Shown here: positions 34,290 through 43,240 of the stretch, one piece after another
How the letters are laid out: every line of letters begins with the position of its first letter
Numbering within the stretch: position 1 is the first letter of the stretch
Source of the DNA: an uncultured Clostridia bacterium
Lineage (GTDB): Bacteria > Bacillota > Clostridia > Peptostreptococcales > Anaerovoracaceae
Length of the DNA stretch: 64,000 bases
Reading direction: 5' to 3'
NCBI GenBank assembly: GCA_938045615.1
Contig: CALIBC010000178.1
Span: 275,627-339,626 of the forward strand
Notes under the pieces: generated by a model
The model's database searches: none
What the model was told of the DNA's origin: nothing
What the model saw: the letters and a program-made list of their open reading frames with translations, nothing else
Translations under genes and position numbers: made by a program

Positions 34290-36209
34290 ATGACAAATCG
34301 CTTAAAAAAGGTTTCTTCGGCGTTTATTGCACTTGCTGTGGCGGTGTCCATGCTGATGCTTGGGGGCATGAGAAATGCAAACGTGTATGCAGATGGCGAT
34401 GAGGAAGTGTATGCTCTGATGAACATACCTTATGATGAGTTCTACAAGGCTGAGCTTGAAGCAGGCAGTTCTAAGGTGGATGCCGTTGCATCGCCGAGCA
34501 AGCAGAAAACCCGTATGGGACTTGCCGCAGGTTCTTACCACGTGAATACCGACGGATCGGACATTACGGGGGTTGTGTATCCGGTAAAAGTGAAAAAGTC
34601 GGAACTTGGCAAGTTGAATCAAGTCACGGATGCGACAAGTGTGAGTATTACCACCCAGAGTCACGGTAACAAAACCACTACCGAATATAAGGGCAAGGAT
34701 GCGCTCTTTGAACAGCCGAGCTACTCATATTATCTGCTGAAGACCGTACCTTCATACTTCAAGCAGGCGAGTGTGGAAAACGGAAAATGGAGTTTTGCCA
34801 AAGCACAGGGAGAAGTGAAAAAAGTATCCGGGATATCGACCGATATTTCAGCGCCGGGACGCCACACGAAGATCGAGGTCAGGTTTGACGATCCCGCAAA
34901 AATCATCAAAACAGGGCTGAAAGTCAATGGCGCAGTTGTAAAAACCACCGAAGGCAAGACTTACGGTATGCGCCACGTCGTGAACCTCTGGAGAGGTGTA
35001 GAGATCGGGTGGCTGTCGAGCAAACCGTCGGATCCTGTCGACCCGTACGACGACATGTTGCTTAAGGCTCTTGAAAGTAAGACAATAGAGGAGGTAAAGT
35101 ACTTCACCGAGGATGCGATATATGTTCTTACCTTTGACAAGGCGCTTAAGATTCCTAAGCTGTCGAACGGTAAATTCACCGTGGATCCGGCAAAAGCGGC
35201 GGACGGAAAGGCCACGGCAAAACTTGAAAATCTTGAGGATGCTTACGATCCCGAATTCACATCCGAGTCGTTGACGGGCGCGCAGTTTGAAAGAAAAGGG
35301 GATGCGGTGAAGATCACGTATCCTAAAAATTCGATGCCGGGGATGCATAGGATCGTTGTTACGGACAAGAAAAATCTTTACAGCAAGTTATCCGCAAATC
35401 TTCTTTTGACGACCGATACGCAGGCCGTTAAATACAGCGGGGATGCAAAGAAACCGGCACTGCTGAAAGCTGACGGTGTCACGGATGAGGAGTTTAAAAA
35501 CTACATCAAGAACATCTCGGTCGTGGTGGTTGATGGAAACAATTATCCTGCAAGCGGTAGAAATGCCGTTACCACGGTGAATAAGGACGGCAGCATCGAT
35601 GTCTTTGCAGATTCACTGGCAAAGGCGGGCAAATATGATGTCACGGTTCGTTCCACGGGCTATCCGGATCTGGTTTTCAACTACGATGCAAGCATGGCAA
35701 GAAAGGCGGCACTGGATGCGCTTAAAGCCGAGAAGCAGGAATTGGAGAAGAAGCTTAAAGATGCCGAGAAAGTTAAGGCGGATCTTGAGAAAGCGCAGAA
35801 GGATCTTGCGGCTGCAAAGAAAGCTGCAGACGTAAGCGCGATCAAAGCGGAACTTGAAAAGACCAGGAAGGAACTTGCGGAAGCCAAAAAAGCCCTTGCT
35901 TCTGCAAATGCAAGCAACAATGTGAAACTCACAAAGGTAAAACTGAACAAAGTCAAGGCCTCGGGAAAGAAAGCAAAGATTTATTGGAAGAGTAGCGGAG
36001 AAAAGCTTGATGGCTATGTTGTGTACAAGTCTGCGAAGAAAGCAAAGGGGTTCAAGGTTGCCGGAACTACTGAAGCAACCAAGATAACCGTCAAGAAGGG
36101 TCTGAAAAAGGGTAAGACTTTCTACTTCAAGGTAAGAGGCTACAAGACCGTTGAGGGCAAGAGAGTTTACACAAGTTTCTCTACGGTAAAAGCCGTAAAG
36201 ATCAAGTAA
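34290..36209 (+). CDS. Secreted Tp47-like surface protein with coiled coil and Fn3-like end
   Basis: 639 residues. The signal peptide is about 1-35. The N-terminal half has VYALMNIPYDEFYKAEL and the segment TRMGLAAGSYHVNTDGSDIT, a pattern seen in Firmicutes proteins annotated with penicillin-binding Tp47 domains. A heptad-rich coiled coil follows (about 470-545, KKLKDAEKVKADLEKAQKD). A C-terminal Fn3-like domain (about 548-639) has AKIYWKSSGEKLDGYVVYKS and FYFKVRGYKTV. The same coil-plus-Fn3 ending occurs in the 52122 gene, so both probably attach to the same wall component. AAGGAGG and a good promoter support the start; a bidirectional terminator follows. Confidence 0.7.
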   Translation: MTNRLKKVSSAFIALAVAVSMLMLGGMRNANVYADGDEEVYALMNIPYDEFYKAELEAGSSKVDAVASPSKQKTRMGLAAGSYHVNTDGSDITGVVYPVKVKKSELGKLNQVTDATSVSITTQSHGNKTTTEYKGKDALFEQPSYSYYLLKTVPSYFKQASVENGKWSFAKAQGEVKKVSGISTDISAPGRHTKIEVRFDDPAKIIKTGLKVNGAVVKTTEGKTYGMRHVVNLWRGVEIGWLSSKPSDPVDPYDDMLLKALESKTIEEVKYFTEDAIYVLTFDKALKIPKLSNGKFTVDPAKAADGKATAKLENLEDAYDPEFTSESLTGAQFERKGDAVKITYPKNSMPGMHRIVVTDKKNLYSKLSANLLLTTDTQAVKYSGDAKKPALLKADGVTDEEFKNYIKNISVVVVDGNNYPASGRNAVTTVNKDGSIDVFADSLAKAGKYDVTVRSTGYPDLVFNYDASMARKAALDALKAEKQELEKKLKDAEKVKADLEKAQKDLAAAKKAADVSAIKAELEKTRKELAEAKKALASANASNNVKLTKVKLNKVKASGKKAKIYWKSSGEKLDGYVVYKSAKKAKGFKVAGTTEATKITVKKGLKKGKTFYFKVRGYKTVEGKRVYTSFSTVKAVKIK

Positions 36210-36241
36210 GAGCGTAAAGATAAAATAAAAGCACAAAGATC

Positions 36242-36289
36242 AAAAGTGCCTGCCGCATGATGCGCGAAAGTCTTGCGGAAGGCACTTTT
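36242..36289. terminator. Bidirectional terminator
   Basis: A 16-bp stem with one mismatch pairs AAAAGTGCCTGCCGCA (36242-36257) with TGCGGAAGGCACTTTT (36274-36289). The A and T runs on both sides make it usable by the surface-protein gene (+) and the radical SAM gene (-). Confidence 0.85.
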
Positions 36290-36339
36290 ATTGTCCTGCG
36301 CCGCGCGGTGCGTTTCAAATTGCTGAAAACGGTGTCGAT

Positions 36340-37740
36340 TCAGGACGGGCTTTCCCCTTTTTGTGGTTGTTTTTCCGCATTTGAATTGATCCCGGCGGGT
36401 GAGTTTTCCCACAACTCTTTGGCAACGGGCGCCCATCTTTGCGTAGGCCCCATCATCTTTTCGGTCAGCTCGTGTATGTCCTCGGGGCTCTCGTAATCGG
36501 TGGAACCAGCACCGCTTGCCACAACCATCTTTTCCAAAGCGCCCGAATTGTCGAACATCGGACACGGCCTGAGCAGGTTTTCGTTGAAAGGCTGGTGGTT
36601 GTGATACTGCATAAAGAACGGCGACTGCAACGCCTCAAGTAGCGTTTTCTCCTTGATGTTCGAGTCGGAGAAGTGAACAAAAGCGCACGGTTCCACATCG
36701 CCGTTTGCATTGATGTGCAGATAGCGTCTGCCGCCGGCGATACAGCCGTTGATGTACTCTCCGTCGTTCCAGAAGTCGATGGTAAAGAGAGGCTTTGTCT
36801 TTCGGTACATGCGGACTCTGTGATACATAAGTTCTCTTTGCAGAGGTGTTGCGACAAGTTCGGGTAGGGCATCGTTTCCGACCGGGATGTAGGTGAATAT
36901 CCATGAATAATATGCGCCTTGCTCAATCAGAAAATCGAAGAAAGCCGAACTCGATATGCAGTCGGTATTTTGACTGGTGTAGCAAAGCGATGTTCCGAAA
37001 GGAAGTCCGTGCTCCCTCAGGATTCGCATGCCTTCTATGATTTTTTTGAATGTACCTGCGCCGCGGCGAAAATCGTTTTCTTTTTCATAACCTTCGATAC
37101 TGAATGACGGAATAATGTTCCCGAGCCCAAGCATCTCCTGCGCAACTTTGTTCGTGATCAGCGTTCCGTTTGTGAACGGGCTGAAAATGCAGTCGTTGTG
37201 GACTTCCGCAAGTTTGAACATGTCCTCCGCCCTGACAAACGGTTCGCCGCCCGTCAGTATGAAAGTGTATACCCCCAGATCCTTTGCCTGCCTTACGATG
37301 TCGTCGATTTCATCGTAGGAAAGGTTCAGCTTGCCGCCGTATTCGGCGGCCCAGCAACCCTTGCAGCGAAGATTGCAGCTTGATGTCATATCCATAAGGA
37401 TAGCCCACGGGATATTACAGCCGTATTTTTCCTGATTGCGCTCTTCTTGAGGAAATCCGAGCACGGCGCCGTTTACTATGAAATTCTCAAACAGCTTCTT
37501 TCTGACAAACGGATCGATATCGGCGTAGAACTTCATGAGAAGCCTGTTCCAGTTATTGTCCTTGTCCCGGAGGATGTTTTTAACATGTTTCATATGCGGA
37601 GCGATGCTTGCTCCCCCGAACTTGTCGAGCCAGTCGACGACTTTGGGGATGTTTTCTTCCGGAGATTTTTCCAGATATTTAAGCATTTGCTTTAGGCCGC
37701 TTGCCTGAAGTTTTTCCTTAATTGTATTTCGATTACGCAT
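36340..37740 (-). CDS. Radical SAM/SPASM protein
   Basis: 466 residues. The radical SAM cluster motif is MDMTSSCNLRCKGCWAAEYG (Cys122, 126, 129). FILTGGEPFVRAEDMF is the SAM-binding GGEP strand. A SPASM-like end has YINGCIAGGRRYLHINANGD then VEPCAFVHFSD and later LRPCPMFDN, supplying extra cluster cysteines. An N-terminal helical part of about 110 residues precedes the core. Members modify peptides, lipids or enzymes; no substrate peptide is obvious next to it. The start at 37740 has AAAGGG upstream. The gene is alone on its strand. Confidence 0.85.
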   Translation of the reverse strand: MRNRNTIKEKLQASGLKQMLKYLEKSPEENIPKVVDWLDKFGGASIAPHMKHVKNILRDKDNNWNRLLMKFYADIDPFVRKKLFENFIVNGAVLGFPQEERNQEKYGCNIPWAILMDMTSSCNLRCKGCWAAEYGGKLNLSYDEIDDIVRQAKDLGVYTFILTGGEPFVRAEDMFKLAEVHNDCIFSPFTNGTLITNKVAQEMLGLGNIIPSFSIEGYEKENDFRRGAGTFKKIIEGMRILREHGLPFGTSLCYTSQNTDCISSSAFFDFLIEQGAYYSWIFTYIPVGNDALPELVATPLQRELMYHRVRMYRKTKPLFTIDFWNDGEYINGCIAGGRRYLHINANGDVEPCAFVHFSDSNIKEKTLLEALQSPFFMQYHNHQPFNENLLRPCPMFDNSGALEKMVVASGAGSTDYESPEDIHELTEKMMGPTQRWAPVAKELWENSPAGINSNAEKQPQKGESPS

Positions 37741-38025
37741 AACACTTTCCCTTTCCGCAAACCGGTAATTAACTGAAAAAAACAAATTATACTATTCAAG
37801 CGTCGTTTTTATTATTTTATTCTAACACCTATTGTTTTTTATTGCAAACATAGTTTGAGATTTTGTGGCTTGCGGTTGTTTTCATTGGGTCGATGTATGC
37901 AAATTCGTTGAAAAATTATGTCGATAAGATGAACAAATAGCTGCGGCACTTTAAATCCCGAATCCTTTGTGATACTATTATTCTGAATAAGTAGTGATTG
38001 ATTGAGAACGGAGGGAACAAATATC

Positions 38026-39303
38026 ATGGAACCCCAAGAGCTGGGAATCTATATCGGAGGGATATTCATACTGCTCGTTTTGTCAGCTTATTTTTCGGCG
38101 ACGGAAACGGCATTCACATCGCTCAACCGCATAAAGCTTAAAAACATGGCGGGAGAGGGAAACGGCAAGGCGAAACGGGTATTGAGCCTGGAGGAGAAGT
38201 ATGACACTCTGCTTTCCACTATTCTTGTGGGGAACAATATAGCCAACATAGGCACCACCGCCATAGCGACGGTTTTGTTTGTCAGGCTTTACGGCGCATA
38301 CGGTCCGACCATAGCGACGGTGGTCGTAACGCTCATCGTCCTGATATTCGGAGAGATTTCGCCAAAAAGTCTCGCCAAGGAGTATCCGGAGAGGTTTGCG
38401 ATGTTTTCCGCCCCTATGATACAGATTCTGATGGGTCTGTTTACGCCAATCAACTGGGTGTTTTCCAAGTGGAAATCACTGCTGAAAGTTGTGTTTAAGG
38501 TAAACACGGACAGAACCATAACCGAGGAAGAAATAAAAACACTCGTGGAGGAAGCGGCAACCGAGGGAAGCATCATGAGTGAGCAGGGTGAGCTTATACA
38601 AAATGCCATAGATTTCAACGATCTTGAGGCGTGGGACGTACTGACGCCGAGAGTCGACATAAAAGCGATTGAAATAAGCGACACAAAGAAGGATGTGGCG
38701 GCATTGTTTAAAAACAGCGGCTTTTCAAGGATGCCGGTGTACGAGGACGATTTGGACAACATTTTGGGAGTGTTGAATCAGAAAGACTTTCATAATTTCA
38801 TATCGGGAACGAGAAAGACGATCGCCGACTATGTAAAACCGGTCGTGTTTGTCGCAGGTTCGATGAAATGCGCGGATCTGTTGAAGAAGTTGCAGGCGAA
38901 CAAAACCCAGATAGCTGTGGTCGTGGACGAATACGGAGGAACCGAGGGTCTTGTCACTATGGAGGACATAATAGAAGAACTCGTGGGCGAAATATACGAC
39001 GAACATGATGCCATCGCGACGGAGGGCATCATTGCTTTGCGCGACGGAAGTTACCGAATCGCGGGAAGCACCAACGTGGAAAAGATGTTTGAGTATTTCG
39101 GGGAAGAGGCGGATCTTGAGGCGACCACCGTAAACGGTTGGCTCGTTTTGCAGATAGATAAGATGCCGGTGCCGGGCGATATGTTTGAGTATGATGCGGG
39201 ACGGAAAATTTTTAAAGGGAAAGTAACCAAAGCCAATACACGCAAGGCGCTTGAGATAAATTTGAAAGTAGAAGAAAAACAGGAAAGGGAAACGGAACTA
39301 TGA
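38026..39303 (+). CDS. CNNM/HlyC-CorC family transporter protein
   Basis: 425 residues from the ATG at 38026. An N-terminal DUF21 membrane domain has four helices (GIFILLVLSAYFSATETAFT at the start; NNIANIGTTAIATVLF). Two CBS domains follow (about 195-320, with VLTPRVDIKAIEI and TQIAVVVDEYGGTEGLVTME). The CorC_HlyC domain closes the protein (about 335-415). Members are linked to Mg2+ or Co2+ efflux. Its stop overlaps the secA start (ATGA), so it is translationally coupled to secA. Confidence 0.92.
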   Translation: MEPQELGIYIGGIFILLVLSAYFSATETAFTSLNRIKLKNMAGEGNGKAKRVLSLEEKYDTLLSTILVGNNIANIGTTAIATVLFVRLYGAYGPTIATVVVTLIVLIFGEISPKSLAKEYPERFAMFSAPMIQILMGLFTPINWVFSKWKSLLKVVFKVNTDRTITEEEIKTLVEEAATEGSIMSEQGELIQNAIDFNDLEAWDVLTPRVDIKAIEISDTKKDVAALFKNSGFSRMPVYEDDLDNILGVLNQKDFHNFISGTRKTIADYVKPVVFVAGSMKCADLLKKLQANKTQIAVVVDEYGGTEGLVTMEDIIEELVGEIYDEHDAIATEGIIALRDGSYRIAGSTNVEKMFEYFGEEADLEATTVNGWLVLQIDKMPVPGDMFEYDAGRKIFKGKVTKANTRKALEINLKVEEKQERETEL

Positions 39304-42086
39304 GTTTTATAGAGAAAATTTTTGGTGATTTAAACAAAAGAGAAGTCAAGAAAGTAAATAAAATTGTGGAGAAGGTCGTTGCGCTTGAAGATGAAACGGC
39401 GTCGCTTTCGGACGAGGAGCTTAAGGCAAAGACGCCCGAGTTCAAAGAACGTCTGAAGAACGGTCAAACTCTCGACGATCTGTTGCCGGAAGCTTTTGCG
39501 GTGTGCCGAGAAGCAGCATGGAGAAGCGTGGGAATGAAGCCGTTCAGGGTGCAACTCATCGGCGGGGTGGTCCTTCATCAGGGAAGGATAGCCGAGATGA
39601 AGACGGGTGAAGGTAAGACTCTGATGGCAACGCTTCCGGTGTATTTGAACGCTCTTTCGGGAGAAGGGGTTCACGTTGTTACGGTCAACGATTATCTGGC
39701 AAAGCGCGACTCCGAATGGATGGGCAAGGTCTACTCGTTCCTTGGCCTCAGCGTTGGATGTGTGATCCACGGCATAAGCGAAGAAGAACGTCGTGCCGCA
39801 TACGAGGCGGATATAACCTACGGAACCAACAACGAGTTCGGTTTTGACTATCTGCGCGACAACATGGTCACCTATGAAGAAGAGTTGATGCAGAGGGATC
39901 TGAACTTTGCCATCGTGGACGAGGTCGACTCCATTCTCATAGACGAGGCGAGGACACCGCTCATAATTTCGGGGCAGGGAACCAAGTCTACCGACCTATA
40001 CAAAAAGGCGGATAATTTTGTCAAAGGTCTCACCAAGAAAGAGGATTTCGAGATCGAAGAAAAAGATGAGCAGATATCCCTCACGGATGAAGGCGTACTC
40101 AAAGCCGAGGAGTTTTTCGGTATTGACAACTTCGGGGATCCGGAAAATATGGAAATCAACCATCACGTTCAGCAGGCGCTCAAAGCTCACAACATGATGG
40201 AAAAAGATGTCGATTACATAGTCAAGGACGGTGAAATCATAATTGTGGATGAATTTACAGGACGTCTTATGTTCGGGAGGCGCTACAGCAACGGTCTGCA
40301 TCAGGCAATCGAAGCCAAGGAACGTCTGAACGTGCGCTCCGAGTCAAAGACACTTGCGACCATCACTTTGCAGAATCTTTTCCGCATGTACAAAAAACTT
40401 GCCGGGATGACAGGTACGGCAAAGACGGAGGAAGATGAGTTCCGTGACATCTATAACATGGACGTTGTTGTGATACCGACCAACAAAGAAGTGATACGCC
40501 AAGATCTTCAGGATGCCGTATATCAAAAGGAAAAAGGCAAATTCAAGGCGATCGCCGAAAGAGTCGCAGAGATCCATGAGGCAGGACAGCCTGTGCTGGT
40601 GGGTACCATATCCATAGAGAAATCCGAACTGATAAGCGATTTGCTCAAGAAAAAGGGCATCAAGCACAACGTGCTCAACGCAAAGCAGCATGAGAAAGAG
40701 GCGGAAATAGTTGCAGAAGCGGGGCGCCTCGGAATGGTCACGATCGCAACCAACATGGCAGGGCGCGGTACGGATATTCTGCTCGGGGGAAACCCGGATT
40801 TTGAAGCGCGTAAAGAGATGCGTAAAAATGGTTACAGCGACGAACAGATAAGTTTTGCCACAGGTTTTGCAAAGTCTGATGAGGATGAGCTCAATAAGGC
40901 GAGAGAGGCGTACAGGGAGTACTTTGACAAATTCAAAGCCGAGAGAGATGAAGAGCACGACAAGGTGGTCGAGCTGGGCGGCCTTTACATAATCGGCACG
41001 GAGCGCCATGAGTCCAGGCGTATCGACAATCAGCTCAGAGGTCGTGCGGGGAGACAGGGAGATCCCGGAAGCACGCAGTTCTTTATTTCGCTTGAAGATG
41101 AACTTATGCGCCTGTTTGGCGGAGATCGCATGCAGACGATAGTAAACAGGATGGGGCTTGCCGAGGACGAGGCCATAGAAGCGGGGATGCTTACGCGCTC
41201 GATAGAAAGCGCACAGAAAAAAGTAGAGGGTAGAAACTTCGGCATACGTAAATACGTATTGCAGTATGACAATGTGATGAACAAGCAAAGAGAGATCATA
41301 TACGATGAGCGCCGAAAAGTCTTGTTCGGGGAAGACCTAAGAGACTACGTTATGAAGATGATGCAGGATCTGGTGTCAAATACGGTCGAACCGATAGTGC
41401 TGGAATCCAAGTATCCGGAAGAGTGGGATTTTGAAACCTTAAACAAGAACCTGCGCCGCATCATAAAGTCATACGAGGGTAGAACCGAATACGAGACCGA
41501 TGAGCTTGCCGTTATGACCGGGGAGTCTCTCAAGGAGAGTATATTCGCAGAATTTGAGGAACTCTACGAGGAGAAAGAGAAAGAAATCGGCGCCGAGCGC
41601 ATGAGGGAAGTCGAACGCATGATACTTCTTAGGGTGGTGGACAACCTTTGGATGGATCAGATTGATGCTATGGATCAATTAAAAGAGGGTATCGGACTGC
41701 GCGCACTTGGCCAGCAGGATCCTGTAGCCGCATATGCGCAGGAGGGTTTTGAGATGTTTGATTCGATGATAAACGAGATCAAGGAAGAAACCGTGACATA
41801 CTGCTACAGCGTTACCATAGAAACGGAAACGGAGCGACATGCCGTAATAGAGATAGGTGCAGAATCAAAGGCGGAAGACATTGACGAAAATCTGCTCGCC
41901 GCAATGCATGCGGGAGGGGAAGAGGAAACCGAGATACCGGAGCGTGAACACCGGCAGGATACGGTGAGGAGAGCCCATCCCAAAATAGGAAGAAACGATC
42001 CTTGTCCTTGCGGAAGTGGAAAGAAATACAAGAATTGTTGCATGAACAAGGATATGGAAATCGAGAGAGGAAACATGGATGCTTAA
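39300..42086 (+). CDS. secA: Preprotein translocase ATPase SecA
   Basis: 928 residues. Walker A is MKTGEGKTLMA (101-111). DEAD-type Walker B is AIVDEVDSILIDEARTPL. The preprotein crosslinking domain, the second nucleotide-binding domain (TNMAGRGTDILLGG), helical scaffold and wing follow. The zinc-binding SEC-C end is NDPCPCGSGKKYKNCC. It drives Sec-dependent export at the membrane. Its C-terminus overlaps prfB by eight bases, and its start overlaps the CNNM gene by four. Confidence 0.98.
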   Translation: MSFIEKIFGDLNKREVKKVNKIVEKVVALEDETASLSDEELKAKTPEFKERLKNGQTLDDLLPEAFAVCREAAWRSVGMKPFRVQLIGGVVLHQGRIAEMKTGEGKTLMATLPVYLNALSGEGVHVVTVNDYLAKRDSEWMGKVYSFLGLSVGCVIHGISEEERRAAYEADITYGTNNEFGFDYLRDNMVTYEEELMQRDLNFAIVDEVDSILIDEARTPLIISGQGTKSTDLYKKADNFVKGLTKKEDFEIEEKDEQISLTDEGVLKAEEFFGIDNFGDPENMEINHHVQQALKAHNMMEKDVDYIVKDGEIIIVDEFTGRLMFGRRYSNGLHQAIEAKERLNVRSESKTLATITLQNLFRMYKKLAGMTGTAKTEEDEFRDIYNMDVVVIPTNKEVIRQDLQDAVYQKEKGKFKAIAERVAEIHEAGQPVLVGTISIEKSELISDLLKKKGIKHNVLNAKQHEKEAEIVAEAGRLGMVTIATNMAGRGTDILLGGNPDFEARKEMRKNGYSDEQISFATGFAKSDEDELNKAREAYREYFDKFKAERDEEHDKVVELGGLYIIGTERHESRRIDNQLRGRAGRQGDPGSTQFFISLEDELMRLFGGDRMQTIVNRMGLAEDEAIEAGMLTRSIESAQKKVEGRNFGIRKYVLQYDNVMNKQREIIYDERRKVLFGEDLRDYVMKMMQDLVSNTVEPIVLESKYPEEWDFETLNKNLRRIIKSYEGRTEYETDELAVMTGESLKESIFAEFEELYEEKEKEIGAERMREVERMILLRVVDNLWMDQIDAMDQLKEGIGLRALGQQDPVAAYAQEGFEMFDSMINEIKEETVTYCYSVTIETETERHAVIEIGAESKAEDIDENLLAAMHAGGEEETEIPEREHRQDTVRRAHPKIGRNDPCPCGSGKKYKNCCMNKDMEIERGNMDA

Positions 42087-43176
42087 ACTGGATCCCATAA
42101 GGCAGGCTCTGCCCGAAAAAAGGAAAACACTTGTGGAAGTTGGGGAATCGCTGGGACTTTTGCGCCTCAAAAAGGATGTTGAAGCCTTGAACGAGGAGAC
42201 GATGCGTGAAGGTTTCTGGGATGACCCTGAACAGGCGCAGAAACTTTTGAAGAAAAAGAGCGGCATGGAAAATAAGATAGGAGAGTATGCAAGGATAGAA
42301 AATGCCATTATCGAGGTCGGGGAGCTCATGGAACTGGCCGAGGAAATGGAGGATGAATCCGAGGCGGACACGGTCATAGAGATGTATCAGAAAATGTCTG
42401 CCGAACTCGATTCTTTTAAGCTGGAAACACTGCTGAACGGCAAGTATGATCATAACAGTGCCGTAATCTCCTTGCACGCGGGTGCCGGAGGCGTTGAAGC
42501 CATGGATTGGGCGGAAATGCTTTTGCGTATGTACACGCGCTGGGCGGAGAGAAAGGGATACGACATCGTTTTTGTGGATGTTCAGGACGACACCGAGGCA
42601 GGGATCAAGAGCGCAACGGTTATGATCGAGGGAGAGAATGCCTACGGTTATCTTAAGCATGAAAAAGGTGTTCATAGACTTGTCAGGATATCCCCTTTCA
42701 ATGCGGCGGGGAAAAGGCAGACCTCGTTTGCGGCTCTTGAAGTGATGCCGGAGATCGACGAGGCGCCGGACGTGCGGATAAATCCGGAAGATATCAGGGT
42801 CGATACCTACAGAAGTAGCGGCGCAGGCGGACAGCATGTAAATAAGACCGATTCAGCGATTCGCATCACACATTTGCCCACGAACATAGTTGTGACCTGT
42901 CAAAACGAACGAAGTCAACACCAAAACAGAGAAGTTGCTATGAAAATACTCATGTCGAGACTCATGGATCTTGCCGAGCAACAGCACAAGGAAGATCTGG
43001 CTGAAATAAAGGGCGATTTTTCCCAGATAACGTGGGGATCACAGATACGTTCCTATGTTTTTCAACCTTACACAATGGTTAAAGATCATCGCACAAACGC
43101 AGAGGTCGGCAATGTGAGTGCGGTTATGGATGGAGATTTGGATTATTTCATAAATGAAGGACTCAAAACGTTATAG
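42079..43176 (+). CDS. prfB: Peptide chain release factor 2
   Basis: 365 residues. The RF2 stop-recognition motif SPF is in HRLVRISPFNAAGKRQTSF, and the GGQ hydrolysis motif is in RSSGAGGQHVNKTDSA. It releases peptides at UGA and UAA. Many prfB genes need a +1 programmed frameshift near codon 25; here the frame runs unbroken from ATG 42079 through LGLLRLKKD with no in-frame TGA, so the autoregulatory shift is absent. It overlaps secA by eight bases, with GAGAGG inside the secA end. Confidence 0.96.
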   Translation: MLKLDPIRQALPEKRKTLVEVGESLGLLRLKKDVEALNEETMREGFWDDPEQAQKLLKKKSGMENKIGEYARIENAIIEVGELMELAEEMEDESEADTVIEMYQKMSAELDSFKLETLLNGKYDHNSAVISLHAGAGGVEAMDWAEMLLRMYTRWAERKGYDIVFVDVQDDTEAGIKSATVMIEGENAYGYLKHEKGVHRLVRISPFNAAGKRQTSFAALEVMPEIDEAPDVRINPEDIRVDTYRSSGAGGQHVNKTDSAIRITHLPTNIVVTCQNERSQHQNREVAMKILMSRLMDLAEQQHKEDLAEIKGDFSQITWGSQIRSYVFQPYTMVKDHRTNAEVGNVSAVMDGDLDYFINEGLKTL

Positions 43177-43240
43177 AGGAGGCTCATCGGAAAGAAAGGA
43201 ACGCATAGTACAGGCACGCATCGGAAAGGAATTTTGATAT

